This document shows, piece by piece, positions 35,534-47,130 of a stretch of 64,000 bases of DNA; position 1 is the stretch's first letter, and every line of letters starts with the position of its first letter. The stretch is taken from positions 2,280,001-2,344,000 of the forward strand of contig NC_004463.1 of assembly GCF_000011365.1 (NCBI RefSeq), read 5' to 3'. Both the position numbers and the translations under genes were made by a program. The notes beneath the pieces were generated by a model. That model ran no database searches. It saw only the letters and a program-made list of their open reading frames with translations, and was not told the DNA's origin. The DNA comes from Bradyrhizobium diazoefficiens USDA 110 (GTDB lineage: Bacteria > Pseudomonadota > Alphaproteobacteria > Rhizobiales > Xanthobacteraceae).

Positions 35534-36349
35534 ATGTATGATCGAATCGGTGGCTCATCTACACGCACTAGCCAAACTGACGAACCGAGCCAGTCGGTGG
35601 ATAGCGGCAGCTTTACAGAAACACTTGCAGATCTCGCGCCCCAGTGGAGCTCACGATCGGGGGAGTTGCCTGACAAGATGGGGGCCTGCTGCAGCAAGCC
35701 AGATACCTTGGATGCAAACGTTCAAACCTCTAGCGCCTCCGAACCCAGTACATCCTCTCCAGAGAGTCCGGCCACCTCCTTGTTCGAATACAGAACGGCC
35801 GACCTGCGTGATGCGAATGTGGACGGCATCTGCGTCGGGCTGACTGCGGAGTGGTTCCGCAATCTTAGCAACAGCCCATCAACCCGAATGAGTGCGCTCA
35901 CACCCGGATCGCAAACGCACGCCTCAGCGGCTGAACGGCAGCAGCAATATCAACGTCTTAAGGATCAGTTGCGAAGCAGGGGAGCAGGATCTTCTCAGGC
36001 CGACCTTCAGGCACAAAATACCATTTTGGAGGAAGCAGGCTTGGAACCGGCTGGAGAAGAGAAGAGATTCGCATTCGGCAAGTCTTCGAACGTCAAGTCC
36101 ATGGTGAACGAAATCAACGAAGACGGATCGAACCATTTACTCAGCTTGTATTTCGCTGAAGGCGGCGCCCACACAGTGGCGACGTCGGCCTCGAATGGAA
36201 CGACCACGCTTTTCGACCCTAACTATGGAGAATTTACTGTTCGATCAGATCCTGACCAGATGGCTTCATTGTTACAAAGCCTCGCCAATCGTTACAGGAA
36301 TCCCAACGGGCAGCATTTGTCGACAATCACGACGCAAAGGATGCAGTGA
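35534..36349 (+). CDS. nopT: NopT-type cysteine protease effector (YopT/AvrPphB family, C58)
   Basis: A 271-residue predicted type III effector. The catalytic triad is visible: Cys in DGICVGLTAEWF, His in EGGAHTVAT and Asp in LFDPNYGEF. Around residues 48-55, DKMGACCSKP matches the autoprocessing site after DKM; cleavage exposes Gly followed by cysteines, the signal for myristoylation and palmitoylation in the plant cell. The N-terminus is Ser/Thr-rich, as in secreted effectors. A tts-box-like site lies upstream. In rhizobia NopT modulates nodulation in a host-dependent way. The gene appears intact. Confidence 0.93.
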   Translation: MYDRIGGSSTRTSQTDEPSQSVDSGSFTETLADLAPQWSSRSGELPDKMGACCSKPDTLDANVQTSSASEPSTSSPESPATSLFEYRTADLRDANVDGICVGLTAEWFRNLSNSPSTRMSALTPGSQTHASAAERQQQYQRLKDQLRSRGAGSSQADLQAQNTILEEAGLEPAGEEKRFAFGKSSNVKSMVNEINEDGSNHLLSLYFAEGGAHTVATSASNGTTTLFDPNYGEFTVRSDPDQMASLLQSLANRYRNPNGQHLSTITTQRMQ

Positions 36350-36939
36350 GTTGGGCCTTCAGGCCGCGGTGATTGACGCCTTCTGTGAAGGCGCGGATGC
36401 GTCGGCCGGCGCTTGCGTTCGGTCGCGGCGGGGGCAAATCTGCAGCGGATAGCCGGCTGCGTGCCGGCTTGCGAGTGTGCCGACATCGAAAGCGGGGGTG
36501 TCGGCACCCCGCTATCCATGACGGCCGGCACAAATTGCAATTCTGTTTCACAATGGCCGCCTGCGGTTTGCTCAACTGACGTCGCCAAGAAACAATTGCT
36601 GCGGCGACAATCCATGCCGTCCGCTATCGAATCACGCGCTTGATCCAGACCGACTGTGCGCAGAATATGAATTTCCACGACATCAGCTTTCGTTTGAAGC
36701 ACGCTAAGCCGACGCATTGATATTGGTCCAGCTGTGACTCTTACAAGCAGCTTCATCCTGAAAAGCCAAAGTCTTGATTGACAAAGCACCTTATCTTCGA
36801 ACGGTGAAAGCGTCGGAGTTTTCCACATTGCCAGGGTGCCCCTGCAGGACCTGAGGGGCGCGACTCCAGCGATTGCGCCGCTGCGGGCGGCGCCACAGAA
36901 TGCACCCCGGCGCTGGTCGCTAATCTAATGCGCCCTACG
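36350..36939. other. Intergenic region downstream of nopT with two hairpins
   Basis: About 590 bases without a supported gene. It contains two consecutive perfect inverted repeats: AGCCGGC-TGCGT-GCCGGCT (36451-36469) and GTGCCGACA (36477-36485) paired with TGTCGGCAC (36499-36507). There is no T-run after either, so they are not standard terminators. Confidence 0.55.
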
Positions 36940-37430
36940 CTAAAGGCCAGAACCGAGAGGCATCTCCGTAGCTACTTTTGGAAGCGTTTGTTCAGGAAGT
37001 GCGTCGCTCCCATGCGAGCCTTCACGTGCCGAACGGATGCTCGACTGTCTCGCGAGCTGGCGCATCGCCTCTGGGTTTGCATCAAGGCGCTGCTGCACGG
37101 CCTCGAGCAGATGCTCATGCTTGCGTGCTTCCAGAGTGCCTATCTTGTCCTTCAACTTCGCTGCCGGCACCCCCTCAAGCATAGCTTGAATCGCCTTATC
37201 TAGCTCGCGCTCAGTCCACTCCCGGCATCGTGACGCTGCGACCGCGCCCCGTCCCCGAGCTTCCGCATCTTCGGTAGCCAGAGCCACGAAGGCGGCGAGG
37301 TCTTGCCCTCCGGACAGGCTGACGCGATCGCGTTCGATGACGCCGGCGTCATCGGAGTGGTTTCCGGCGAACCACACCTGCTGCAGCCAATCCGCTTGAA
37401 ATTTCGCGCAAGGGCTGCCCCGCACATTCA
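36940..37430 (-). pseudogene. Possible serine recombinase C-terminal remnant
   Basis: A minus-strand frame contains WTERELDKAIQAMLEGVPAA, then KLKDKIGTLEARKHE, resembling the helical linker of large serine recombinases that carry a zinc-ribbon domain. No catalytic domain is nearby. Start and end are uncertain. Confidence 0.3.
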
Positions 37431-37549
37431 GCGCGAGAGCAGGCCTTTGTCGGGCACTTACTGCGCCCGTTGTCGGCATTGAGACTGAATGCCAGAAACC
37501 TGACACTACGCGCAGCTATGTAGTGCCTGCTGAGCCTGCGAATTCACTT

Positions 37550-37565
37550 CGGCACGCGATTTGCT
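37550..37565 (+). promoter_or_regulatory. Candidate sigma54 promoter of the gibberellin operon
   Basis: CGGCAC-GCGAT-TTGCT matches the RpoN consensus at all positions but the first. A near-match to a NifA site, TGT-N10-ACT, lies at 37471-37486, roughly 100 bp upstream of the predicted start. Transcription would begin near 37577 and run through the CYP115 remnant into cyp112. Confidence 0.5.
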
Positions 37566-37649
37566 CTGTTCACGGTGTGGGACCGGTCCGGAGGCTATAA
37601 TGGCGGACACATCGGGGGCACGGTCGAACCTCCTTCACCAATCCGTACG

Positions 37650-37905
37650 GTCGATCTATGGCGATGCCGACAGGTTCGATGTCACCCGGCGGCACAACCC
37701 GCACCTGTCGTTCGGCCAGGGGCCGCATTTCTGCCTGGGCGCAGCGCTGGCGCGTCTGGAATTGGGCTGCGCCTTCCCCGCGCTGTTCGTGCGGCTGGAG
37801 CATCTGGCGCTGACCATCGCCGCGGAGGACGTCGTCTACATGCCGTCTTACGTCATTCGCTGCCCGCAGCGCCTGCCGGTCACCTTCCGCCCTTCCATCG
37901 CTTAG
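37650..37905 (+). pseudogene. CYP115-like cytochrome P450 remnant
   Basis: Only the last 85 or so codons of a P450 remain: DADRFDVTRRHNPHLSFGQG, then the haem loop HFCLGAALARLEL and the C-terminal strands, with a stop at 37903-37905. The ExxR helix, I-helix and N-terminus are absent. Its position directly before cyp112 (16 bp) is where cyp115 stands in rhizobia that can convert GA9 to GA4, and loss of cyp115 leaving a 3' fragment is known in Bradyrhizobium-type operons. Identity as CYP115 rests on position. Confidence 0.7.
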
Positions 37906-37921
37906 AGAGTGAAGTGCCACC

Positions 37922-39127
37922 ATGTCCGAACAACAACCCTTGCCGACGCTGCCGATGTGGCGCGTCGATCACATCGAGCCCTCGCCCGAGATGTTGGCGC
38001 TACGCGCCAACGGTCCGATCCACCGCGTGCGCTTCCCCTCCGGGCACGAAGGCTGGTGGGTGACAGGCTATGACGAGGCCAAGGCGGTGCTGTCCGACGC
38101 GGCGTTCCGGCCCGCGGGAATGCCGCCGGCGGCATTCACCCCGGATTCGGTGATTCTCGGTTCGCCGGGGTGGCTGGTCTCGCACGAGGGGCGCGAGCAT
38201 GCCCGGCTACGCGCGATCGTGGCGCCGGCCTTCAGTGACCGCAGGGTGAAGCTGCTCGTGCAGCAGGTCGAAGCGATCGCCGCGCACTTGTTCGAGACGC
38301 TGGCGGCCCAGCCCCAGCCCGCCGACCTGCGGCGCCACCTCTCCTTTCCGCTTCCGGCCATGGTCATCAGCGCGCTGATGGGCGTGCTCTACGAGGATCA
38401 CGCCTTTTTCGCCGGGCTGTCCGATGAGGTGATGACGCACCAGCATGAAAGCGGCCCGCGCAGCGCGTCCCGCCTGGCCTGGGAAGAACTGCGCGCCTAC
38501 ATTCGCGGCAAGATGCGCGACAAGCGCCAGGATCCGGACGACAACCTGCTGACGGATCTGCTCGCTGCGGTCGACCAGGGCAAGGCGAGCGAGGAAGAGG
38601 CGGTTGGCCTGGCGGCGGGCATGCTGGTGGCGGGGCACGAGAGCACCGTCGCGCAGATCGAATTCGGCCTGCTAGCCATGTTCCGCCATCCGCAACAGCG
38701 CGAACGCCTGGTCGGCGATCCGTCCCTGGTCGACAAGGCGGTAGAGGAAATCCTGCGCATGTACCCGCCGGGCGCGGGCTGGGATGGCATCATGCGCTAT
38801 CCGAGGACCGACGTGACCATCGCGGGCGAGCATATTCCCGCGGAGAGCAAGGTGCTGGTCGGCCTCCCGGCAACGTCGTTCGATCCGCACCATTTCGACG
38901 ATCCGGAAATCTTCGATATCGAACGCCAGGAAAAGCCGCACCTGGCTTTTTCCTACGGGCCGCACGCGTGCATCGGCGTGGCGCTGGCCAGGCTGGAGCT
39001 CAAGGTGGTGTTCGGTTCGATCTTCCAGCGCCTTCCCGCGCTGCGCCTGGCCGTGGCGCCGGAACAACTGAAGTTGCGCAAGGAGATCATCACGGGCGGG
39101 TTCGAGCAGTTCCCGGTGCTCTGGTGA
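37922..39127 (+). CDS. cyp112: Cytochrome P450 CYP112 (GA12 20-oxidase, forms GA9)
   Basis: A 401-residue soluble P450. The I-helix has the acid-alcohol pair ([13 protein letters not shown]), the ExxR helix reads EEILRMYPP, and the haem-binding loop is [18 protein letters not shown]. By its first place in the conserved rhizobial gibberellin operon it is CYP112, which oxidises and removes C20 of GA12 through GA15 and GA24 to give GA9. The ATG at 37922 follows GAGAGTGAAG. The frame is intact and of normal length. Confidence 0.92.
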   Translation: MSEQQPLPTLPMWRVDHIEPSPEMLALRANGPIHRVRFPSGHEGWWVTGYDEAKAVLSDAAFRPAGMPPAAFTPDSVILGSPGWLVSHEGREHARLRAIVAPAFSDRRVKLLVQQVEAIAAHLFETLAAQPQPADLRRHLSFPLPAMVISALMGVLYEDHAFFAGLSDEVMTHQHESGPRSASRLAWEELRAYIRGKMRDKRQDPDDNLLTDLLAAVDQGKASEEEAVGLAAGMLVAGHESTVAQIEFGLLAMFRHPQQRERLVGDPSLVDKAVEEILRMYPPGAGWDGIMRYPRTDVTIAGEHIPAESKVLVGLPATSFDPHHFDDPEIFDIERQEKPHLAFSYGPHACIGVALARLELKVVFGSIFQRLPALRLAVAPEQLKLRKEIITGGFEQFPVLW

Positions 39128-39221
39128 TGTCGCGGACGCCACGGGCGATCTCGATCTTCTCCGGAATCTGCCGCGCGCCTGTCGCGCGCCGGTCAGATCA
39201 GCCCGCCAACAGGTAACCAGG

Positions 39222-40511
39222 ATGGACGTGCAAGAAACCACGGCAGCATGCCGGGACGCCTTCGCCGAACTGGCGTCGCCAGCGTGCATCCACGACCCGT
39301 ATCCGTTCATGCGATGGTTGCGCGAGCACGATCCGGTGCATCGCGCGGCGTCGGGCCTCTTTTTGTTGAGCCGCCACGCCGACATCTTCTGGGCGTTCAA
39401 GGCCACGGGCGATGCGTTTCGGGGTCCGGCGCCCGGCGAACTGGCGCGCTATTTCTCGCGTGCGGCGACCAGCCCGTCGCTCAATCTGTTGGCGTCCACG
39501 CTAGCGATGAAGGACCCACCGACGCATACGCGTCTGCGCCGGCTGATCTCGCGCGATTTCACCATGGGCCAGATCGACAACCTGCGGCCGAGCATCGCGC
39601 GCATCGTCGCAGCGCGCCTGGACGGCATAACGCCCGCGCTGGAGCGCGGGGAGGCGGTGGACCTGCATCGGGAATTCGCGCTGGCCTTGCCCATGCTGGT
39701 TTTCGCCGAACTGTTCGGCATGCCCCAAGACGACATGTTCGAGCTCGCTGCCGGCATCGGCACCATTCTGGAAGGCCTGGGCCCGCACGCCAGCGATCCC
39801 CAGCTCGCCGCGGCGGACGCGGCCAGCGCCAGGGTGCAGGCCTACTTCGGCGACCTCATACAGCGCAAGCGCACCGATCCCCGCCGCGACATCGTGTCGA
39901 TGCTGGTCGGCGCACATGACGACGATGCCGACACACTGTCGGATGCGGAGTTGATCAGCATGCTGTGGGGCATGCTGCTGGGCGGCTTCGTCACCACTGC
40001 TGCGAGCATCGACCATGCCGTCCTGGCGATGCTGGCGTATCCCGAACAGCGGCACTGGCTGCAGGCAGACGCCGCGCGGGTGAGGGCATTCGTCGAAGAA
40101 GTCCTGCGCTGCGACGCGCCCGCCATGTTCAGCTCCATCCCGCGTATCGCCCAGCGCGACATCGAACTGGGCGGCGTGGTGATTCCGAAGAACGCGGACG
40201 TGCGCGTGCTGATCGCGTCCGGCAATCGCGACCCGGACGCCTTCGCCGATCCCGATCGCTTCGATCCCGCGCGGTTCTACGGCACCAGTCCAGGCATGTC
40301 GACCGACGGGAAGATCATGCTGAGCTTCGGCCACGGCATTCACTTCTGCCTCGGTGCGCAACTGGCCCGGGTGCAGTTGGCCGAGAGCCTGCCGCGGATC
40401 CAGGCCCGCTTCCCCACGCTGGCATTTGCCGGGCAGCCGACCCGGGAGCCCTCGGCATTCCTTCGGACGTTCCGCACGCTGCCGGTGCGGCTGCATGCGC
40501 AGGGGAGCTGA
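39222..40511 (+). CDS. cyp114: Cytochrome P450 CYP114 (GA12-aldehyde-forming ring contraction)
   Basis: A 429-residue P450 with ExxR (EEVLRCDAP) and haem loop [18 protein letters not shown]. The I-helix reads [11 protein letters not shown]: the usual acidic residue before Thr is Val. In the known pathway CYP114, helped by the ferredoxin encoded next, converts ent-kaurenoic acid through its 7-hydroxy form to GA12-aldehyde with contraction of the B ring. Its position after cyp112 and before fd supports the name. It is separated from cyp112 by 94 bp. Confidence 0.92.
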   Translation: MDVQETTAACRDAFAELASPACIHDPYPFMRWLREHDPVHRAASGLFLLSRHADIFWAFKATGDAFRGPAPGELARYFSRAATSPSLNLLASTLAMKDPPTHTRLRRLISRDFTMGQIDNLRPSIARIVAARLDGITPALERGEAVDLHREFALALPMLVFAELFGMPQDDMFELAAGIGTILEGLGPHASDPQLAAADAASARVQAYFGDLIQRKRTDPRRDIVSMLVGAHDDDADTLSDAELISMLWGMLLGGFVTTAASIDHAVLAMLAYPEQRHWLQADAARVRAFVEEVLRCDAPAMFSSIPRIAQRDIELGGVVIPKNADVRVLIASGNRDPDAFADPDRFDPARFYGTSPGMSTDGKIMLSFGHGIHFCLGAQLARVQLAESLPRIQARFPTLAFAGQPTREPSAFLRTFRTLPVRLHAQGS

Positions 40512-40512
40512 G

Positions 40513-40803
40513 ATGCGCGTCATGGTCGACCAGGATCTGTGCGGAACCAGCGGGCAGTGCGTGCTGACGCTGCCGGGCACCTTTCGCCAGCGCGAACCGG
40601 ACGGCGTGGCCGAAGTGTGCGTGGCGACGGTCCCGCATGCGCTGCACGCCGCCGTGCGGCTCGCGGCCAGCCAGTGCCCGGTCGCCGCCATTCGGGTCAT
40701 CGAAAGCGACGCTGGCGATGGCGAGCGCGCCAGCGCCGACCCTGCGCCTTCTCCAGCGGAGGCCGAGCGGCATGCCGCGAAAGACCAGCACAATCTAGGA
40801 TGA
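40513..40803 (+). CDS. 3Fe-4S ferredoxin of the gibberellin operon
   Basis: A 96-residue ferredoxin. The three cluster cysteines are in LCGTSGQC and SQCPVAAI, the CxxxxxC...CP pattern of single 3Fe-4S ferredoxins that serve P450s. The C-terminal 25 residues are an Ala/Glu-rich tail. It starts 1 nt after the cyp114 stop (GGGGAGCTGAG upstream) and ends 4 nt before the SDR gene. It passes electrons to CYP114 and is needed for the full ring-contraction step in characterised operons. Confidence 0.92.
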   Translation: MRVMVDQDLCGTSGQCVLTLPGTFRQREPDGVAEVCVATVPHALHAAVRLAASQCPVAAIRVIESDAGDGERASADPAPSPAEAERHAAKDQHNLG

Positions 40804-40807
40804 CACG

Positions 40808-41653
40808 ATGGGACGGTTTGAAGGCAAAGTGGCCGTGGTGACCGGCGCCGGCGCCGGCATCGGCAAGGCATGCGCCCTCGCCATCGCGCGCGAGGGCGGC
40901 AGAGTGGTGGTGGCCGACATTGATGGCTCGGCGGCTATCGCCTGCACCGCGCAGATCGCGGCCGAAGCGGGCCACGCGCTCGCCCTGGCGATCGACATCG
41001 CCGATGCGCAGGCGGTGGCAGCGCTGTTCGAGACGGCGGAGCGGCACTTCGGCGGGGTCGACCTGCTGGTGAACAACGCGAGCGCGATGCATCTGACCCC
41101 GCGCGACCGCGCGATCCTCGAGCTGGAGCTAGCGGTCTGGGATCAGACCATGGCGACCAATCTGCGTGGCACGCTGCTCTGCTGCCGGCAGGCCATCCCC
41201 CGGATGATCGCCCGCGGCGGTGGCGCGATCGTCAACATGTCGTCGTGCCAGGGGCTCAGTGGTGACACCGCACTGACATCCTACGCCGCGTCGAAGGCGG
41301 CGATGAACATGCTGTCGTCCTCACTTGCCACCCAGTACGGTCATGCGCAGATCCGCTGCAATGCGGTTGCGCCGGGTCTCATCATGACCGAGCGACTCCT
41401 CGCCAAGCTGGACGCGTGCATGCAAACCCATCTGCGCCGTCACCAGCTCCTGCCGCGCGTCGGCCGCCCCGAGGACGTGGCCGCGCTGGTGGCGTTCCTG
41501 CTCTCCGACGATGCTGCGTTCATCACTGGCCAGGTCGTGTGCATCGACGGCGGCATGCTGGCGCATGTGCCGACATACGCCGACGGTGGCAACAGCCGCG
41601 CCGCGCGGCCTGCCGGCGAGACCGCAGAAGCGGACGCGGCGCCGCGCTGCTGA
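40808..41653 (+). CDS. Short-chain dehydrogenase (GA12-aldehyde oxidation)
   Basis: A 281-residue classical SDR: nucleotide-binding VVTGAGAGIGKACALAI, NNAS and the catalytic YAASK with the upstream Ser (MSSCQGLSG). In the gibberellin operon this enzyme oxidises GA12-aldehyde to GA12 with NAD(P)+. The last 25 or so residues extend beyond the SDR core. Its stop overlaps the cyp117 start by one base (TGATG), so the two are translationally coupled. Confidence 0.92.
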   Translation: MGRFEGKVAVVTGAGAGIGKACALAIAREGGRVVVADIDGSAAIACTAQIAAEAGHALALAIDIADAQAVAALFETAERHFGGVDLLVNNASAMHLTPRDRAILELELAVWDQTMATNLRGTLLCCRQAIPRMIARGGGAIVNMSSCQGLSGDTALTSYAASKAAMNMLSSSLATQYGHAQIRCNAVAPGLIMTERLLAKLDACMQTHLRRHQLLPRVGRPEDVAALVAFLLSDDAAFITGQVVCIDGGMLAHVPTYADGGNSRAARPAGETAEADAAPRC

Positions 41654-42996
41654 TGGACATGCTGCTCAACCCGCTGAACCGTCGGCATCGGCTGCGGCAC
41701 GACATCCCGGTCGTGCCCGGCGCTTTTCCCTTGGTCGGGCATCTTCCCGCCGTCGTCTGCGACCTGCCGCGCCTGCTGCGGCGTGCGGAACGGACGCTGG
41801 GCAGCCACTTCTGGCTAGATTTCGGCCCTGCCGGACACCTGATGACCAGTCTGGATCCGGATGCTCTCGCACTGCTCCGGCACAAGGACGTGTCCTCGGG
41901 GCTGATCGAAGACATCGCGCCCGAATTGTTTGGCGGAACGTTGGTCGCCCAGGACGGCATCGCGCACCGGCAGGCGCGCGATGCGATCCAGGCGGCGCTT
42001 CTGCCCAAGGGGCTGACCCTGGCCGGCATCGGCGAGCTGTTCGCGCCCGTCATCCGGGCGCGCGTGCAGAGGTGGCGGGAACGGGGCGACGTCACCATCC
42101 TGCGCGAAACCGGCGATCTAATGCTCAAGCTCATCTTCAGTCTCATGGGAATCCCCGCGCAGGACCTGCCGGGATGGCATCGCAAGTACCGGCAACTGCT
42201 GCAGTTGATCGTCGCGCCCCCGGTCGACCTGCCTGGACTGCCCTTGCGGCGGGGCCGCGCGGCCCGCGACTGGATCGATGCGCGGTTGCGCGAGTTCGTC
42301 CGCGCCGCGCGCGAACATGCCTCGCGCACCGGGTTGATCAACGACATGGTGAGCGCCTTCGATCGCAGCGACGATGCGCTTTCCGATGACGTCCTGGTCG
42401 CCAATATTCGCTTGCTGCTGCTTGGTGGTCACGACACCACCGCCTCGACGATGGCCTGGATGGTGATCGAGCTAGCGCGGCAGCCTGGGCTGTGGGACGC
42501 CCTGGTCGAGGAGGCGCAACGCGTAGGCGCGGTGCCGACTCGGCACGCGGACCTGGCGCAGTGTCCGGTCGCTGAGGCGCTGTTCCGCGAGACGCTGCGC
42601 GTGCATCCGGCGACGCCGCTCCTAGTGCGTCGCGCACTGCGTGAATTGCGAATCGGCCAACAGCGCATTCCTACGGGCACCGATCTGTGCATCCCGCTGC
42701 TGCATTTCTCGACCTCGGCGCTGCTGCACGAGGCGCCTGATCAGTTTCGGCTGGCGCGGTGGCTTCAACGCACCGAGCCGATCCGGCCGGTGGACATGCT
42801 GCAGTTCGGTACCGGCCCACACTTCTGCATGGGCTACCACCTGGTATGGCTGGAACTGGTGCAGTTCTGTATCGCCTTGGCGCTGACCATGCACGAGGCC
42901 GGGGTGCGGCCGCGGTTGCTGAGCGGCGTCGAAAAAGGCCGGCGCTATTACCCGACCGCACATCCGTCCATGACTATCCGCATCGGATTCTCATGA
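41653..42996 (+). CDS. cyp117: Cytochrome P450 CYP117 (ent-kaurene oxidase)
   Basis: A 447-residue P450 starting MDMLLNPLNRRHRLRHD. The I-helix is LLLLGGHDTTASTMAW, ExxR is ETLRVHPAT, and the haem loop is FGTGPHFCMGYHLVWLEL. In the known pathway it oxidises ent-kaurene at C19 in three steps to ent-kaurenoic acid. The ATG at 41653, overlapping the SDR stop, is preferred to the open frame further upstream, which lies inside the SDR gene. Confidence 0.92.
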   Translation: MDMLLNPLNRRHRLRHDIPVVPGAFPLVGHLPAVVCDLPRLLRRAERTLGSHFWLDFGPAGHLMTSLDPDALALLRHKDVSSGLIEDIAPELFGGTLVAQDGIAHRQARDAIQAALLPKGLTLAGIGELFAPVIRARVQRWRERGDVTILRETGDLMLKLIFSLMGIPAQDLPGWHRKYRQLLQLIVAPPVDLPGLPLRRGRAARDWIDARLREFVRAAREHASRTGLINDMVSAFDRSDDALSDDVLVANIRLLLLGGHDTTASTMAWMVIELARQPGLWDALVEEAQRVGAVPTRHADLAQCPVAEALFRETLRVHPATPLLVRRALRELRIGQQRIPTGTDLCIPLLHFSTSALLHEAPDQFRLARWLQRTEPIRPVDMLQFGTGPHFCMGYHLVWLELVQFCIALALTMHEAGVRPRLLSGVEKGRRYYPTAHPSMTIRIGFS

Positions 42997-43141
42997 GCTG
43001 GCATCGCATGCCCCGTGTGGTGAGGCAGCGGCGCCGGCGACGCGCGGCATTGCTGCACTCGGCGCGCGCGCTCGGTGCGAGGCCGGCAACACCGCGGCGG
43101 CTCGCCGCTCGCCGTGGCCGTCTCCTGGCAGGTACAAGGAC

Positions 43142-44149
43142 ATGAACAACATGCAGACTGGTTCCACGCCACACGACGACCGAGCTGGCGTTTCCGCGAA
43201 CGGCATATTGGGCGCGCAGGCGCGCGGCGCATCCGGCAGGCTGCTGCCCGAGATCTGGATGCAGGACGGCGCAAAGCGGGTCGAAGAGGCGCTGGCGCGT
43301 CTTCTCTGCGCCGAAGACGACGGTGAGACCGAGCTGATGGCGGCGATGCGCTACGCCACCTTGCATGGCGGCAAGCGCACCCGCGCCTTGCTCTGTTTGG
43401 CTGCCGGCGCACTGGCCGACACGCCGGCGCACATGCTCGATGACGTCGGTGCCGCCATCGAGATGATGCACGCCTGTACGTTGGTCCACGACGATCTGCC
43501 CGCGATGGACGACGACGTGCTTCGCCGCGGCCTTCCGACCGTGCACGTCAAGTTCGGCGAAGCCACCGCGATCCTGGTCGGCGATGCGCTGCAGGCGCAC
43601 GCCTTCCTGACCCTGGCGAGCCTGAATGCGCCGGGCGACAGCCCTATCGCGCTCGTGCGCGAACTGGCGCAGGCGGTGTCCGCCGAGGGGGCCGCAGGCG
43701 GGCAGGCCATAGATCTGTCGCTGGTTGGAAAGCACGTCGAGCTGGACAGGATCGTGGCGATGCACCGGATGAAGAGCGGAGCGCTAGTGCGCGCGTCCGT
43801 TCGCATGGGCGCGCTATGCGCTGTCGGCGTGAATGCCGCGCACGCTGCACTTTACTGTGCGCTGGATCACTACAGCGCCTGTTTCGGCCTGGCGTTACAG
43901 GTGATCGACGACATTCTCGACGTGACAGCGGATACCGCGGCGCTGGGCAAGACCCCCGGCAAGGACGCGGCGGCGCAGAAGCCGACCTGCGCGTCGATCA
44001 TGGGACTGCAGGAAGCACGCCAGTTCGCGCTGGATCTGTTGCGCGATGCCGGCGAGGCCATCGCGCCGCTGGGGCCGCGTGCGGAACGGTTGGCGCAACT
44101 CATACAGCGGGCCAACGCGTATCTGTTCAAACACGCGCCACGCGCATGA
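43142..44149 (+). CDS. ggps: Geranylgeranyl diphosphate synthase
   Basis: A 335-residue trans-prenyl diphosphate synthase. The first aspartate-rich motif is HDDLPAMDDD, the second is VIDDILD, and GGKRTRALL binds isopentenyl diphosphate. It makes GGPP for the two diterpene cyclases downstream. About 145 bp separate it from cyp117. A 50-codon frame (42994-43145) fills that gap and overlaps both genes, which might couple translation, but it does not look like a real protein. Confidence 0.93.
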   Translation: MNNMQTGSTPHDDRAGVSANGILGAQARGASGRLLPEIWMQDGAKRVEEALARLLCAEDDGETELMAAMRYATLHGGKRTRALLCLAAGALADTPAHMLDDVGAAIEMMHACTLVHDDLPAMDDDVLRRGLPTVHVKFGEATAILVGDALQAHAFLTLASLNAPGDSPIALVRELAQAVSAEGAAGGQAIDLSLVGKHVELDRIVAMHRMKSGALVRASVRMGALCAVGVNAAHAALYCALDHYSACFGLALQVIDDILDVTADTAALGKTPGKDAAAQKPTCASIMGLQEARQFALDLLRDAGEAIAPLGPRAERLAQLIQRANAYLFKHAPRA

Positions 44150-44291
44150 GCGCGCCCGTCCGCATCGAGTCGCCCCTGTGCCGCTGCGATCGGCCGGCGG
44201 CAGAGTGCATCCTGCACTGTGTCCGAGTCCGCGGCGCCGATCGCAGCGGTTGCCCGCCGCGGCGCACGTTTCTGCAAACGGAACATCCCGC

Positions 44292-46741
<2,450 letters not shown>

Positions 46742-46844
46742 ACGCGCAGGAGGCGGCGGCGTGCGCGCGCTGCCGTCGGCCCGATCCGACGCAACGCCGC
46801 CGCCCGATGGAGCGAGCATGAGCGACACCGCCCTGAGACTGCAC

Positions 46845-47130
46845 GTCCACGACCAGTTCGCCAACGGCCGGCGCTTCCGCATTCTCAACATCGTCGACGA
46901 CGTCACTAAGGAATACCTGGGCGCCATTCCGGAGACGTCAATCCGGGGCGGCGGGTGGCCCGCGAACTGAAGGAAATCGTTGAGCGACGCGGCAAGCCAG
47001 GAATGATCGCGTCCGACCATGGCACCGAGTTCACCTGCAACGCCATGCTGGCCTGGAGCAAGGACACGGTCATCGACTGGCACTTCATCGCGCCGGGAAA
47101 GCCGATGCAGAACGGCTTCATCGAGAGATT
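46845..47130 (+). pseudogene. IS3-family transposase OrfB remnant
   Basis: HDQFANGRRFRILNIVDDVT in the first frame, then (after a shift near 46945) ARELKEIVERRGKPGMIASD, HGTEFTCNAMLAW and FIAPGKPMQNGFIERF. This is the central catalytic part of an IS3-type integrase. Both ends are missing and the frame is broken. Confidence 0.75.

Noticed and set aside
36477..36507. Rho-independent terminator of nopT
   Set aside because: The stem is perfect but the loop is 13 nt, no T-run follows, and it lies 130 bp past the stop.
39501..40871. Long minus-strand frame of 456 codons across cyp114
   Set aside because: It is antisense to an intact P450 with clear motifs; long shadows are common in GC-rich DNA.
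42994..43145. 50-codon gene between cyp117 and ggps
   Set aside because: It overlaps both neighbours, is Arg/Ala-rich and has no homologue I know; at most it could aid translational coupling.
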